A stretch of 57,734 nt of DNA. Origin: Proteromonas lacertae (lineage: Eukaryota; Sar; Bigyra; Opalinata; Proteromonadidae). The stretch's first letter is position 1, and the number at the start of each line of letters is the position of its first letter. The stretch covers positions 1 through 57,734 of the forward strand of contig NGBS01001196.1 of NCBI GenBank assembly GCA_002245135.1, given 5' to 3'. Of this stretch, positions 11,901 through 22,600 are shown in pieces. Made by a program: the position numbers and the translations under genes. The notes beneath the pieces are model-generated. The model worked only from the letters and a program-made list of their open reading frames with translations, had not been told where the DNA came from and ran no database searches.

Positions 11901-13740
11901 TGTGATTTACAACATGGTAAAAAAGTGAGTTCGAGTGATTTGATGAAAGCGTATGATGCGTTTGATTTTAATGGAGTTGGGAGATATATATTGTTTTTAT
12001 TTATTCAGTTGATCTTGTATAGTTTCTTAGCTATTTTAGGTGATTATATTTTATCTTATCCTCTATTGAAACAGAAAGTATTTCCTGATAAAAACTTACC
12101 GAAAAGAGAATATGTTGATGATGAAGATGTGAAGAAAGAACAAGAAAGAATAGAAAAGAGAGAACCACATGAAAGTGGAAAAGAAGAAACTATTCAAGTC
12201 AGAGGTTTGAGAAAAGTTTGGAATGGTAAAAAGATAGCTGTTGAAGATTTGAATTTTGGTTTGATTCCTGGAACTTGTTTTGGATTTTTAGGTATTAATG
12301 GTGCAGGTAAAACAACAACATTAGAAATGTTAAGTGGTGATATAATTCCAACAAAAGGAACAGCCAAAATCAATAAATTAGGATATTCTAACTGATCAAA
12401 TTGAAGTTAGAAGATTATTAGGTTATTGTCCACAATTTGATGCATTATTAGATTTACTAACAGTTAAAGAACACTTGAATTTATTCGCTAAAATCAAAGG
12501 TGTTCCAGATGATATAATCGATGATGTAGTAAATGAAAAGATTGATCAAATGGATTTAGGAAAATTTGTGAATAAAACAGCTGGATCATTAAGTGGAGGA
12601 AATAAACGAAAGTTAAGTGTAGCAATTGCTTTAATAGGAAATCCTCCATTAGTATTCTTAGATGAACCATCAACAGGAATGGATCCAGTAGCTAGAAGAC
12701 ATATGTGGAATATTATAGCTGATATAACAATCAAGAGATGTGATACAACAATAATTTTAACAACTCATTCAATGGAAGAAGCTGAAGCGTTATGTACATT
12801 GGTTGGAATAATGGTAGGTGGAAGATTGAGATGTTTAGGATCAATTCAACACTTGAAGAATAGATTTGGTCAAGGATATATGTTAGAAATCAAATTAAAA
12901 GAGAATAAAGAAGATGATATTAAAGAGATTGTTTCTAAAATCAGAAGTATAGATGGTGATTTAATTAAAAGAAATGATTTAGCAAGTGTATGTAAAGAAT
13001 TAGGAGATGAAAATAGAAGTAATTTAATTAATGAAGTGGATAGTGGTTGGTCAGTAGATTGTGAATTGAATAAACATGGAGTTGTAAGTAAAACATTCTT
13101 TGCTGATTGGTGGAAATTAGAAGATAGAGTAAATGAATTGAACGACACTTTAATTGAGATGTTTGTAGAAGTGGAGTTGTTAGAAAGACATGATACATAT
13201 TTAAGATTCAAGATTGATGTTCCTAATTTGAAATTAGGTCAATTATTTGGTTTGATTGAAGGTAAGAAAGATGAAATGTCAATTAAAGAATATAGTTTTG
13301 CACAAACATCCTTAGAACAGATATTTAATTACTTTGCTGCTGAACAAGAGGAAGAAACTGGTGAAATTAGAGGAATGAAGAAGCAGAAATCAGAGAGAAA
13401 AACAGCTGTTAGTAGTGGTAATAAAAATAATGAAAATGATGATAAATTGCCAGTTACTGTTGATGTAGATAAGAAAGTGGAAGAAGAAGTAGAAGAAGCA
13501 ACAACAACTCCAGTAAAAGAAGAAGAAAAGAAAGAAGAAGAAGAAGAAGAAAAAAAAATAAAAGTAAATAATGATGAAGAAGTGAAAGAAGAAATAGAAA
13601 AACCAACAGAACAACCTGAAACTAACAATACAGATACTAAAGAAAAAGAAACAAAAGAAACAGATGAATCTACTGATGTAAATAATGAAAATAAATCAAA
13701 TAATGACAATCAACCTCCAAAAGATATAGAGATGGTGTGA
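7500..13740 (+). CDS. Full-length ABC transporter, subfamily A
   Basis: About 2,000 residues in six exons; introns at about 7510-7535, 7644-7673, 8444-8524, 8899-8952 and 9429-9452. The start MGKCCENFWKDLWLMLKKTW is recovered only by splicing the first intron. Order: first membrane helix (FVPVLLACILIPVYYIM), a large luminal loop (7710-8650), transmembrane set 1 to 9385, NBD1 with GHNGAGKTT, LSGGQKRK and VFLDEPTSGMD, transmembrane set 2 (10660-12060), and NBD2 with GINGAGKTT, LSGGNKRKLS and VFLDEPSTGMD, then the ABCA-type regulatory segment and a Glu/Lys/Thr-rich tail. Family role: lipid or sterol flipping. Two one-base frame changes interrupt it: near 9365 (an extra A in an AAAA run before the EYGVTYKWYF frame) and near 12387 (just after NBD2 Walker A). 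All catalytic motifs are intact, so errors in the sequence are as likely as gene decay. Confidence 0.95.
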
Positions 13741-13973
13741 TTTGATGATTATGAATTATATATATTCTATTATTATATTCAACTTAACCCATTTTTGTTT
13801 TGAATGATAAAAATGAATTATTAAGAGGTTTGAATACTTGTTTGACTTATCTCATCATTTAATTTGAAAATGGAAGTGTATAACCTACTTGTTTATTTTA
13901 TATTAATAGTGAAACTGATAATAAAAGATGTAATAATTGAATTGATTATAATTATTAGCTTTTAGTAGATCTG

Positions 13974-14636
13974 GTTCAAGATCTCTGTCAAGATCTAGGT
14001 CTAAATCTCATTCTAGATCTGCTAATAGATCAAGAGAAACATCCAGAGACAGGTCCAGGGAAAAATCACCAGAAAGAAGAAGTAGTAGAAGTCAAATGAG
14101 GGATGACGATAGTATATAATAAATCTAAGCATATTCTTTTTTAACCTAATAGGATTGTGCAATTTTTGCCATAAATCGGGTCATTTAATGAGAAGTTGTC
14201 CAGAAATTGAGTGTAGAATATGTCATGAACATGGTCATATGCAACGTCAATGTCCTCAAAATCGATCTAGATTAGATAATAGTAGAGTGTATAATAATTA
14301 TGAAGTAAATTGAGTGTATAGGTGCTATAACTGTGGTAAACCAGGTCATTTTGCAAGAGATTGTCGTGCTCCTGTATGTTGACATTATATATATGTGTTT
14401 GTTAATAGAAAAGAGAAGATAGTGGTGGTAGATATGGTGGTTATAATCATAATGATAGTCATGGTAGAGATTATCATCGTCATAGTCGTAGTAGAAGCAG
14501 AAGTAGAAGCAGAAGTAGAAGTCATCATAATAGATATGATGATAGAAGATATGAAAGAAGAGATGATGATAGGTATAGAAGAGATGATGATAGATCAAGA
14601 AGGGATGATGATAGATATAGAAGAGATAAATATTGA
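13974..14636 (+). CDS. CCHC zinc-knuckle protein with Arg/Ser domains (splicing-factor-like)
   Basis: The first visible exon is an RS domain (SRSGSRSLSRSRSKSHSRS). An intron of about 41 nt leads to two zinc knuckles of C-x2-C-x4-H-x4-C form (CNFCHKSGHLMRSC, CRICHEHGHMQRQC). A 33-nt intron precedes a third (CYNCGKPGHFARDC), and an intron of about 35 nt precedes a C-terminal RS and RRDDD-rich tail ending RRDKY. Three knuckles flanked by RS repeats is the layout of nuclear RNA-binding proteins involved in splicing or RNA surveillance. The 5' exon with the start codon is not resolved; it lies somewhere in 13800-13970. Because knuckles also occur in retroelement Gag proteins I looked for reverse transcriptase or terminal repeats nearby and saw none; the RS tail and introns point to a host gene. 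Confidence 0.8.
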
Positions 14637-14850
14637 TTTTTCTTTGTTGTTTTTGTTTTGTTTTTGTTTTGTTGAATATAATTGTATGATTGATTTTGTA
14701 TTTTGTATGGTATATATGACTTCCACTAGTGATTACAAATTATAGTACGATCTTAGTTATTATACATTTTCTTAATGAACATACTTTATAAGTGTGATAT
14801 GGTGAAAAAAAATAATCTTAAAATACATTATGTTATCTATCTTTATAGTA

Positions 14851-14888
14851 TATGTAAAAATTCCATAAAATTTCAAAATAGATTTTAA
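14851..14888 (+). promoter_or_regulatory. Conserved upstream element, copy 1
   Basis: A 38-bp block beginning TATGTAAAAATTCCATAAAA is repeated unchanged ahead of the next tandem gene, while the surrounding noncoding DNA differs. It ends 14 bp before the start codon here and 14 bp before it in the second copy. The fixed spacing suggests a core promoter or 5' leader element, though simple retention from a recent duplication is possible. Confidence 0.5.
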
Positions 14889-14902
14889 AAGATTATTTTA
14901 AA

Positions 14903-16100
14903 ATGCATAAATTGCAGATATTAAACGCAAATAATGTAAATGAATTAAAAGCTGTAAAAAGTAGAGAATACTGGCTAATTATTGTATAAAATATACTTAT
15001 ATATAGAGTCAAATAGTTTTACTAGTTGCTGGATGTTTATTTATGCTATTAGATGTGAAATGGCAATGGATTACAGGGATATTATTGTTTTTATCTAGTG
15101 TGATATTGATCTTTACATTTTTCTCACTTTGTTCTAGTTATGACTATTGCTGCTTGAGATTTTCTGATTTTTTGAGAAGTTGTTGTTGCTGTAGATGGGA
15201 TTTATGTTTTCAAGGTTCTAAATGTTGTGGTTGTAAGTGTTGTAAAGAAAGAATATGTAAAAAATGTAATGAAAAGAAAAAAGAGAATGAAAACAGTGTA
15301 AATAGAAATAATAATGCCAATAGAAATGAAGAAAACCAAAATGAAGAAAATAAAGTAAGAAAATGTTGTAAATGTGATTGTTGTGCAATTGATAGATGTG
15401 ATGATTGTAAGAGATATAATAAGGATTGTTGTTGTTGTAGTAATTGTTGTAATGGTTGTTGTTATAATTTGTGGTACAAAAGATGTTGTGGATGGTGTAG
15501 AAATAATTATAGAGGGAAATGTGTAAATTGTTGGTGTATTAGTTGTATTATAGAATATATTTGTTGTTGTATGCCTTGTAGAAGTCTTATAAATTATGCA
15601 GTAATAGAAGATATAGCAGACGATGATCCAGCTCCTAATATAAAGATTCAAAGATGTAAAGGTGGCTTTCCATGCGCATTTTATCCTACTCCATGTCAAT
15701 CTTTTGGAACTGAATTAACTGTTCATGCACATTTTATTGTAAATATTTTATATGTATATGTTATATATATATATTATTGTATGAATAAGTAGATAATTGT
15801 GATTATAGCTAAAATGGTATGGAGAATTAATGTAAAAGTTGATTATGAAGAATGTATAAAACATAGTAATAACTGTAATAAAGATCATATAAAGAATTTT
15901 TGGTTGAATATGTTACTTTACTTATTATTGATGTGTCTATTTCTAGTAATAATAGTATATTATATTGATGTTATTGTTAGGTAATTAATTGTAGTGTTGG
16001 AAGAAATGTAATTTATTATCGAGTAGTACAATCATCCAAATCTCGTAAAGAGAATGTAGAAAGTAATAATAACCTAGTTAACAATGTTTCGAATATATAG
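14903..16100 (+). CDS. Cys-rich four-TM membrane protein, tandem copy 1
   Basis: Exon 1 (14903-14983) encodes MHKLQILNANNVNELKAVKS and ends in REYWLII. A 23-nt intron follows, then two membrane helices (IVLLVAGCLFMLL; WITGILLFLSSVILIFTFF). A large loop contains dense Cys pairs and quartets (RSCCCCRWDLC, KDCCCCSNCCNGCC), a polar Asn/Glu insert, and the acidic motif IEDIADDDPAPN. Two further helices (IIVIIAKMVW; MLLYLLLMCLFLVII) appear after introns near 15739 and 15955, and the tail starts VGRNVIYYRVV and ends NNVSNI. Cys clusters next to the membrane could be palmitoylated or bind metal; that is inference. Family not recognised. A second copy follows in tandem about 1.3 kb on. Confidence 0.75.
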
Positions 16101-16157
16101 TGCTTTTACTTTAGTTTTTTTTAATTATTATCACAGATATTAAATTCTTTTTATAAG

Positions 16158-16195
16158 TATGTAAAAATTCCATAAAATTTCAAAATAGATTTTAA
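16158..16195 (+). promoter_or_regulatory. Conserved upstream element, copy 2
   Basis: Same 38-bp block as at 14851-14888, again 14 bp before the ATG. Only the T-rich stretch between block and start codon differs. Confidence 0.5.
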
Positions 16196-16209
16196 ATCTT
16201 TTTTTTTTA

Positions 16210-18419
16210 ATGCAAAAATTACAAATACTAAACATAGAGAATGATTATGAATGTTGTGATTGTTTAAGAGAGCGAGAATTTTGTACATCATGCCAAAGAA
16301 GAGAGTGCTGGTTATTAATAGTATAATTTCTATGTTATAAATAGAATCCTATAGTATTGATAATAATAGGAATTATAACTGTAATACTATTAACGAATAG
16401 CGTTATAGTCATTGTTGTGGTAGTGATTATTACTCTTTTGAATTTCTTTATTACATTAACAACTCTTATTCCTGGATATGACTATTGCTGCTTGAGATTT
16501 TCTGATTTTTTGAGAAGTTGTTGTTGCTGTAGATGGGATTTATGTTTTCAAGGTTCTAAATGTTGTGGTTGTAAGTGTTGTAAAGAAAGAATATGTAAAA
16601 AATGTAATGAAAAGAAAAAAGAGAATGAAAACAGTGTAAATAGAAATAATAATGCCAATAGAAATGAAGAAAACCAAAATGAAGAAAATAAAGTAAGAAA
16701 ATGTTGTAAATGTGATTGTTGTGCAATTGATAGATGTGATGATTGTAAGAGATATAATAAGGATTGTTGTTGTTGTAGTAATTGTTGTAATGGTTGTTGT
16801 TATAATTTGTGGTACAAAAGATGTTGTGGATGGTGCAAAAATAGCGATTGTTGTATGTGTTGTAAATCATTTGTAGATTATGAAGTAATAGAAGATATAG
16901 CAGACGATGATCCAGCTCCTAATATAAAGATTCAAAGATGTAAAGGTTGTTGTCCATGTACTTTTTATCCTATACCTTGCTATTCATGTGGTGCAGAATA
17001 TAGTGCTAGTACAAATACTATATTAGATGTTATATTTGTATATGTAAATCTGTTTATTTATTTAGATTGCAATTTTCATTATTTTACTGATATATAAATG
17101 TGGACTTAAATCTGACTATAATGAATGTATTAAACATAGCAAAAAATGTAATGAAGACCATGTAATTAATTACGATAGAGATGTATGTTTAATGATTGTA
17201 TTTTTGGCAACTATAGTTATAACTGGAGTATTTTTGTTATTAATATTAATCTAGATCTTTAATATCTGCGTTGGAAGGAATTTATTATATTTTCGTATAG
17301 CTCAAGCTGCTAATGGTAAACTAAACTATTATAATTATATGAAAATACCTATAAACGAAGATATAATTATGGAAGAAGGAAGATCTCGACTATTAGAGCC
17401 AAAAATAAAAGCAAAAGGAGAAGAAAAACCAAATACAGAAGAAGAAACAAAACCAAAAACAGAAAAAGAAACAAAACCAAAAGAAGAAACAAAACAAATA
17501 CAGAAGAAGAAACAAAACCAAAAGAAGAAGAAGAAACAAAACCAAAAGAAGAAGAAGATACAAAAACAAAAGAAGAAGATACAAAAACAGAAAAAGAAAC
17601 AAAACCAAAAGAAGAAGAAGATACAAAAACAAAAGAAGAAACAAAAACAAATACTAATACAGAAGAAGAAGAAGAAACAAAAACAAACACAAAAGAAGAA
17701 AAACCAAATACAGAAGAAGAAACAAAACCAAAAGAAGAAGAAGATACAAAAACAAAAGAAGAAACAAAAACAAATACTAATACAGAAGAAGAAGAAGAAA
17801 CAAAAACAAACACAAAAGAAGAAAAACCAAATACAGAAGAAGAAACAAAACCAAAAGAAGAAGAAGATACAAAAACAGAAAAAGAAACAAAACCAAAAGA
17901 AGAAGAAGATACAAAAACAAAAGAAGAAACAAAAACAAATACTAATACAGAAGAAGAAGAAGAAACAAAAACAAACACAAAAGAAGAAAAACCAAATACA
18001 GAAGAAGAAACAAAACCAAAAAAGAAAAAGAAACAAAACCAAAAGAAGAAACAAAAACAAATACAGAAGAAGAAACAAAACCAAAAGAAGAAGAAAACAA
18101 AACCAAAAGAAGAAGAAGATACAAAAACAAAAGAAGAAGATACAAAAACAGAAAAAGAAACAAAACCAAAAGAAGAAGAAGATACAAAAACAAAAGAAGA
18201 AGATACAAAAACAGAAGAAGAATACAAAACAGAAGAAGAAACAAACAAAAGAAGAAAAACAAAACAAAAGAAGAAGAAGATACAAAAACAAAAGAAGAAA
18301 CAAAACCAAAAGAAGAAGAAAAACCAAATACAAATACAGAAGAAGAAGAAGAAAAAAAGATTGAAATTACTATTAGTAAACCAACAGAAATTGAAAAAAA
18401 AATTTGTAATATAATATAA
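16210..18419 (+). CDS. Cys-rich four-TM membrane protein, tandem copy 2, with long charged repeat tail
   Basis: Exon 1 (16210-16320) encodes MQKLQILNIENDYECCDC and ends RRECWLLI; the first intron is 24 nt. The membrane-Cys loop-membrane plan matches copy 1, and the central loop is identical over 359 bp, but the first helices differ (IVLIIIGIITVILL). Introns of 37 and 27 nt lead to helix 3 (IAIFIILLIY) and then VGRNLLYFRIAQA. Copy 1 stops soon after this point; copy 2 runs into a Thr/Lys/Glu tail of about 340 residues built from TKPKEEE-type units. The likely end is the acidic-frame ISKPTEIEKKICNII at 18419. The frame slips inside the repeat in this sequence (first near 17490), putting much of it in a Gln/Lys frame. 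The acidic frame resumes at the end and gives a non-repetitive C-terminus, so I take it as the native one. Confidence 0.7.
17405..18350 (+). repeat. Tandem A/G-rich coding repeat (Glu/Lys/Thr units) with higher-order period
   Basis: Purine-rich array of GAAGAA, ACAAAA and CCAAAA triplets. A higher-order unit of about 120 bp containing AATACTAATACAGAAG recurs near 17650, 17770 and 17940. The strand is almost pure A/G/C with almost no T, so all three minus frames are open and poly-Phe/Leu; those are not genes. Prone to replication slippage and to sequencing error. Confidence 0.9.
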
Positions 18420-18490
18420 TTGTTATACATACTAATTAATTAAACATTTATCATTATTATCAACAATAAAATCATAATCATCTAAGTTGA

Positions 18491-19545
18491 TTAAAGAAAA
18501 GATATTACATAATTATAAAAAGATATATAACCATAAATACTAACTGTAATACTGCAAGCAGAACTACTACACTTACCTGCAAAACCATTATAATCCTTAT
18601 CAACTAAACATTTATATTTACTCATCGAATGACTTCCTAATTGTAAATCAGTCGAAACAGCAATGAATGAAATTGTAGAATAAATACTATCAGAAACAAA
18701 CAAGTCTTCATTTTTATCCCAAATATGATGAACTCCAATTGGGATTGAAACAGCATTAAATGCATTATATTTCACATCACTTGTATTAAAAACTAGTTTT
18801 TCTTTGTTTTTCTCTAGTAAACTAATCATCTCAGCCAATCGTACAATTCCTGGCACTGGATCATCCCATTGTTCAAAACAGTGAATATAATTAGTATAGT
18901 CTATGTATCTTTGACGTATTTCTTCAGATGTACAAACTGGAGCAGCAAAGGCTATTACTTTACTTTTATCTTTATATTTACATATATTATTCTCACAATA
19001 ATTAATATATCGTAAATAAGATAATACACATGTTGCTGCACCTAAACTATGACCAGTAAATATAATATTTTTAGCATTTGATTTTTCAATCAAATCTAAT
19101 ATACTGTTTTCTTTTGGCTTACCTTTTTCATTGAATGTTACACCAAACTCTTCTTCAGATCTATAAAAGAATCCTTGATGTATTTTGCCATTTCCTTTTC
19201 CAAAAGGCTGTACTTTATCAACATTAATATCAGCAAATATATCAACCCCATTTGATGTTCCTCTGTAAACTATCCACAATGTGCTTTTTACCATACCAAC
19301 AAAGCATTTAGCTTCCCAAAAATATGTACCTTTATAATTCTGAATAATTTCTTCCTACAGAATAAGTGTACATCATAATACATAATTATAAACAGAGCTT
19401 GCGACGCTAGCAGCTAGAACCATTTCTTCTTTCTACAACTTATATAGAATTAGTAAAATACTGTAGGAAATAATTTAGGATCTATTGCAACCTCTCGCGG
19501 AGCAATAATTTTAAGAGATAATATCAATATAATCAGTTTAATCAT
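18491..19545 (-). CDS. Secreted class 3 lipase (alpha/beta hydrolase)
   Basis: Three exons: 19545-19462 (signal peptide MIKLIILILSLKIIA), a 17-codon exon (KEEMVLAASVASSVYNY) and 19354-18491, joined by introns of about 29 and 27 nt; about 332 residues. The third exon carries LWIVYRGTSNGVD, the nucleophile elbow IIFTGHSLGAATCVL (catalytic Ser in GHSLG), and a WDDPVPGIVRL segment with the likely catalytic Asp; a conserved His should lie in VGIHHIW-like sequence near residue 240. Family role: triacylglycerol or phospholipid hydrolysis, here outside the cell or in a vacuole. The C-terminus has paired Cys. No close partner gene; it is divergent from the P-loop locus that begins at 19679. Confidence 0.9.
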
Positions 19546-19566
19546 TGTATAGATTTAAATAAAACT

Positions 19567-19600
19567 AATACACGATAAATACATGTATTTGTGTTGTATT
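19567..19600 (+). repeat. 34-bp partly palindromic motif, copy 1 of a direct repeat
   Basis: Starts TAATACACGATAAATACATG and continues TATTTGTGTTGTAT. The core AATACATGTATT is a perfect palindrome and the edges (ACAC.., ..GTGT) extend it imperfectly. The same motif with one mismatch, in the same orientation, lies at 24013-24045, so the pair brackets the 4.2-kb P-loop locus. Confidence 0.7.
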
Positions 19601-19678
19601 ACATTCTTTTTCAAAGAAATTAATTTTCATCAAACCAAACAGACTCTATCCCATAACTCTACATTTATTAGTTATTGA

Positions 19679-22600
19679 GTGATGCAAAAGTGTGATAGAT
19701 CATCAAGTTATGATAATATTAATAAATTAACTGCTAAAACCGAGTTTTTTCATACAGGAAAAATGATTTGTGTAAGTGAACGTACATTTATTTTGGTAAG
19801 AGAATGCTTCATGAGAATATACAGTGAGATGAAAAGAATCATTAAGAGTGGTATTGATTCAAAATTCCAGAAGTGCTTTTTGGTTTATGGTAATGAAAGA
19901 CTGGGTAAGACCACATCGTCCTATTTTGTGCTTCTACTGCTGAAAGAACTGTTTATCATTTTCGAGAAGATTATGGTGTAAAATTTGAAATAACAGTAAA
20001 TTTACCCACCACTAAAAGAAAAACGATAATAATCAGTGATAATTTTCAAATAAGAGAAGATGAATTTAGTAATAATGAAGTAGTAATAAAAGAGCTGCAA
20101 TACAGTTTTATATCACCCAATTCAATGAAAATGAAAAAAACTATGATGAGTTTGCTCGATATGATTTACCTTCATTTAGTTATACATCTGCAAAATTTAA
20201 AAGAAAGGATGTATAACGAAAAATGTTTTATTTATGATGTAGATAAAGTTAATGCCATTCCTGATCGATTGAAGTTTTTATCAGATGAAATAGCCAAAGA
20301 AATTTTATATAATCATTTTAATAACAAAGAGAATTATGAAGAATTATATAATGTGTTTAGGAAAGGAAGAAATGGTAATGTTTTTGAAAGAATGATTCAT
20401 ATTATTTTTGCTAATAGCAGCATGGATAAGGGATAAAATCAATTATTGATGTGGAAGAATATAGTAGAAACGATAAAATCAGTATTATCAAATTTACCAA
20501 CTACTTTGAATAGAGCTAGTACAACTTCTCTATCCAGTTACAAGAATTAAAGGATAGAATCATTCATTTGAATGAAAAACCACAAGAATGATTTAACAAC
20601 GTCATTATATAACCTATTAGATATTTATTCTACACAGATATGTTCATTACCATCAAATATAACAACCATAATAACTGAATTGAAGGACAAAATACTAGCA
20701 ATACAAAATCTACTACAACCACCTCAAATCTTTATGTTACAGAAATATCATAAACAAGATACTGAAATATTGAAGATTATACCAGGAATATTAAATAATA
20801 AAATAAATGAACTAGCAGAAGTTGAAAAGAAAATAATCCTAGAGAAAATATTTGATGTAATACCAAATCTAATAGAAATATTAAAGAATCAAATAAAGAG
20901 ATTATTATATGATGTACCACAAATTCAGATACAAGTATTACCATCAGGTCAAATAGAAATTTTACAAAGTGAAATACCAAAAGTTCAAATGCATATATTA
21001 CAGAATGAAATACAGGCATTACAAAGTGAACTACCAGCTGATGGAATGCAAATATTACAGAATCCATTACAAAAACAAAAGGAAGTATTACAAAATCAAA
21101 TAGAAATATTACTGGATGATATAACACCAAATCGAATAGAAATATTAAAGAATGAAATACATAAACTAAAAACTATTCCAGAATTAAGTAAACTAGATGA
21201 TTTACAGAATGAGTTGTATATAAAGGAGAAACTGTTCAGATCATTATTGCAATTGTTAGAAACAACAAACAATGATAAAATATTATTTGAGATTAGGTTA
21301 TGTAGTTTACATAATGAACTAAAAAAATACTTTGAACAAACTGATGAAATAAAGAAATTATCTGATTATTTACATTCATATAAGGAAAAATTACTTCAAC
21401 AGCCAGAATATGCATTATATTCATTATATTACCAGTTGTTATTTTGCCAGAAACAATTACAGTTAGTAGATATGTATGATATTGAATGGTAGAAACAATA
21501 GGAGATGATGTTGTTACTTTACATTATAGAAAACTTCTTCATGATTTAGATGATTATTTAGTGGATGAGTTTTACAATAACTTGGATGATAATAGAAAAG
21601 GAGAAATGAAAACAGAAATAATGAATGTATATTATTATTATTATAGTGGATAATTCAATATTCAATATAGTAATTGTCTCATACGATCATGATGAAGTAA
21701 AATCTCCATTTAAAGAAGGTGAAGTAAGCTTTGGAAAATATGGAGTGTTTAAAAATGAAATGATAAAGGAAATGAAAAAGAATTATAATTGGGATGAAGA
21801 TTCAGGAAGAAATAATAAAAAGAAAAGTAATACCGGAAATAATATATTGAGTGACGATCAAATGAAAATTATTGTTGCAATAAAATCAAAGAGGCTTCGA
21901 TTTAATACATTAAAAATGGGTTTAATAGAATTGCGTAAGTATCTAACATCTTTTAAAAGTGAAAAAGTAAAAGAAAAAAGATATATTAGGGAAGAAAAGG
22001 TATTAGAATTTCAACCTAAAGAATATTCAAATTTACTTATTAAAAAATATGAGCAAAAGAAAGATATTCCTGAAACTGTTATTGATAGAAATACTTTTTC
22101 CCAAATTTTTTATCATGCCTAATACAATTGAAAGAGATTTAACAAATTGTAATGTAAATGAAATAACAAATAATGATAAAATAACAATAATTAATGATGA
22201 ATGGAGAAAAATCAATTATAGTATAGAGTTAGATCCAAATGATGAAAAAGTAAAAAAAATGAAAGAATTGGATATTAATTCATGTGATACAAAAGAATTA
22301 GATGTTGCTTTTAATATTATTAAAGAAATGAAAGGTAGTTTATATAAATATTGTAAATCCTGTACAAGTATGTCATTACTGTTATTATTATATATTAATT
22401 ATAGAAACTAATTCTTTATGTGAAATATTTAATCATCCTTTATCATATTTTTGTTACAAAATATTATTGATTTAAATGATAAATTGGAAACAGAAATTAA
22501 TAAAATGAATGGGACGTTTATATATCCAATCCGAACATCGATATTTAAAAAAGGGAAAGAGGAGAAGCGTAATATGTATTACTTAGATAAATCAAATATA

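Noticed and set aside
13329-13709. Ser/Phe-rich minus ORF opposite the ABCA tail
   Set aside because: Shadow of the Glu/Lys-rich C-terminal tail; no independent features.
14100-14400. CCHC knuckles as a retroelement Gag
   Set aside because: Three knuckles with RS domains and three spliceosomal introns, no reverse transcriptase, integrase or terminal repeats nearby.
15202-15699. Thr/Ile-rich minus ORF opposite the Cys-rich gene
   Set aside because: Shadow of TGT-rich coding sequence; the plus strand has splice sites, membrane helices and a paralog.
17335-18430. Long minus-strand ORFs rich in Phe, Cys and Leu (up to 332 residues)
   Set aside because: Antisense shadows of the purine-rich Glu/Lys/Thr repeat, which has almost no T on the plus strand and so cannot make minus-strand stops. 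All three frames are open and compositionally absurd.
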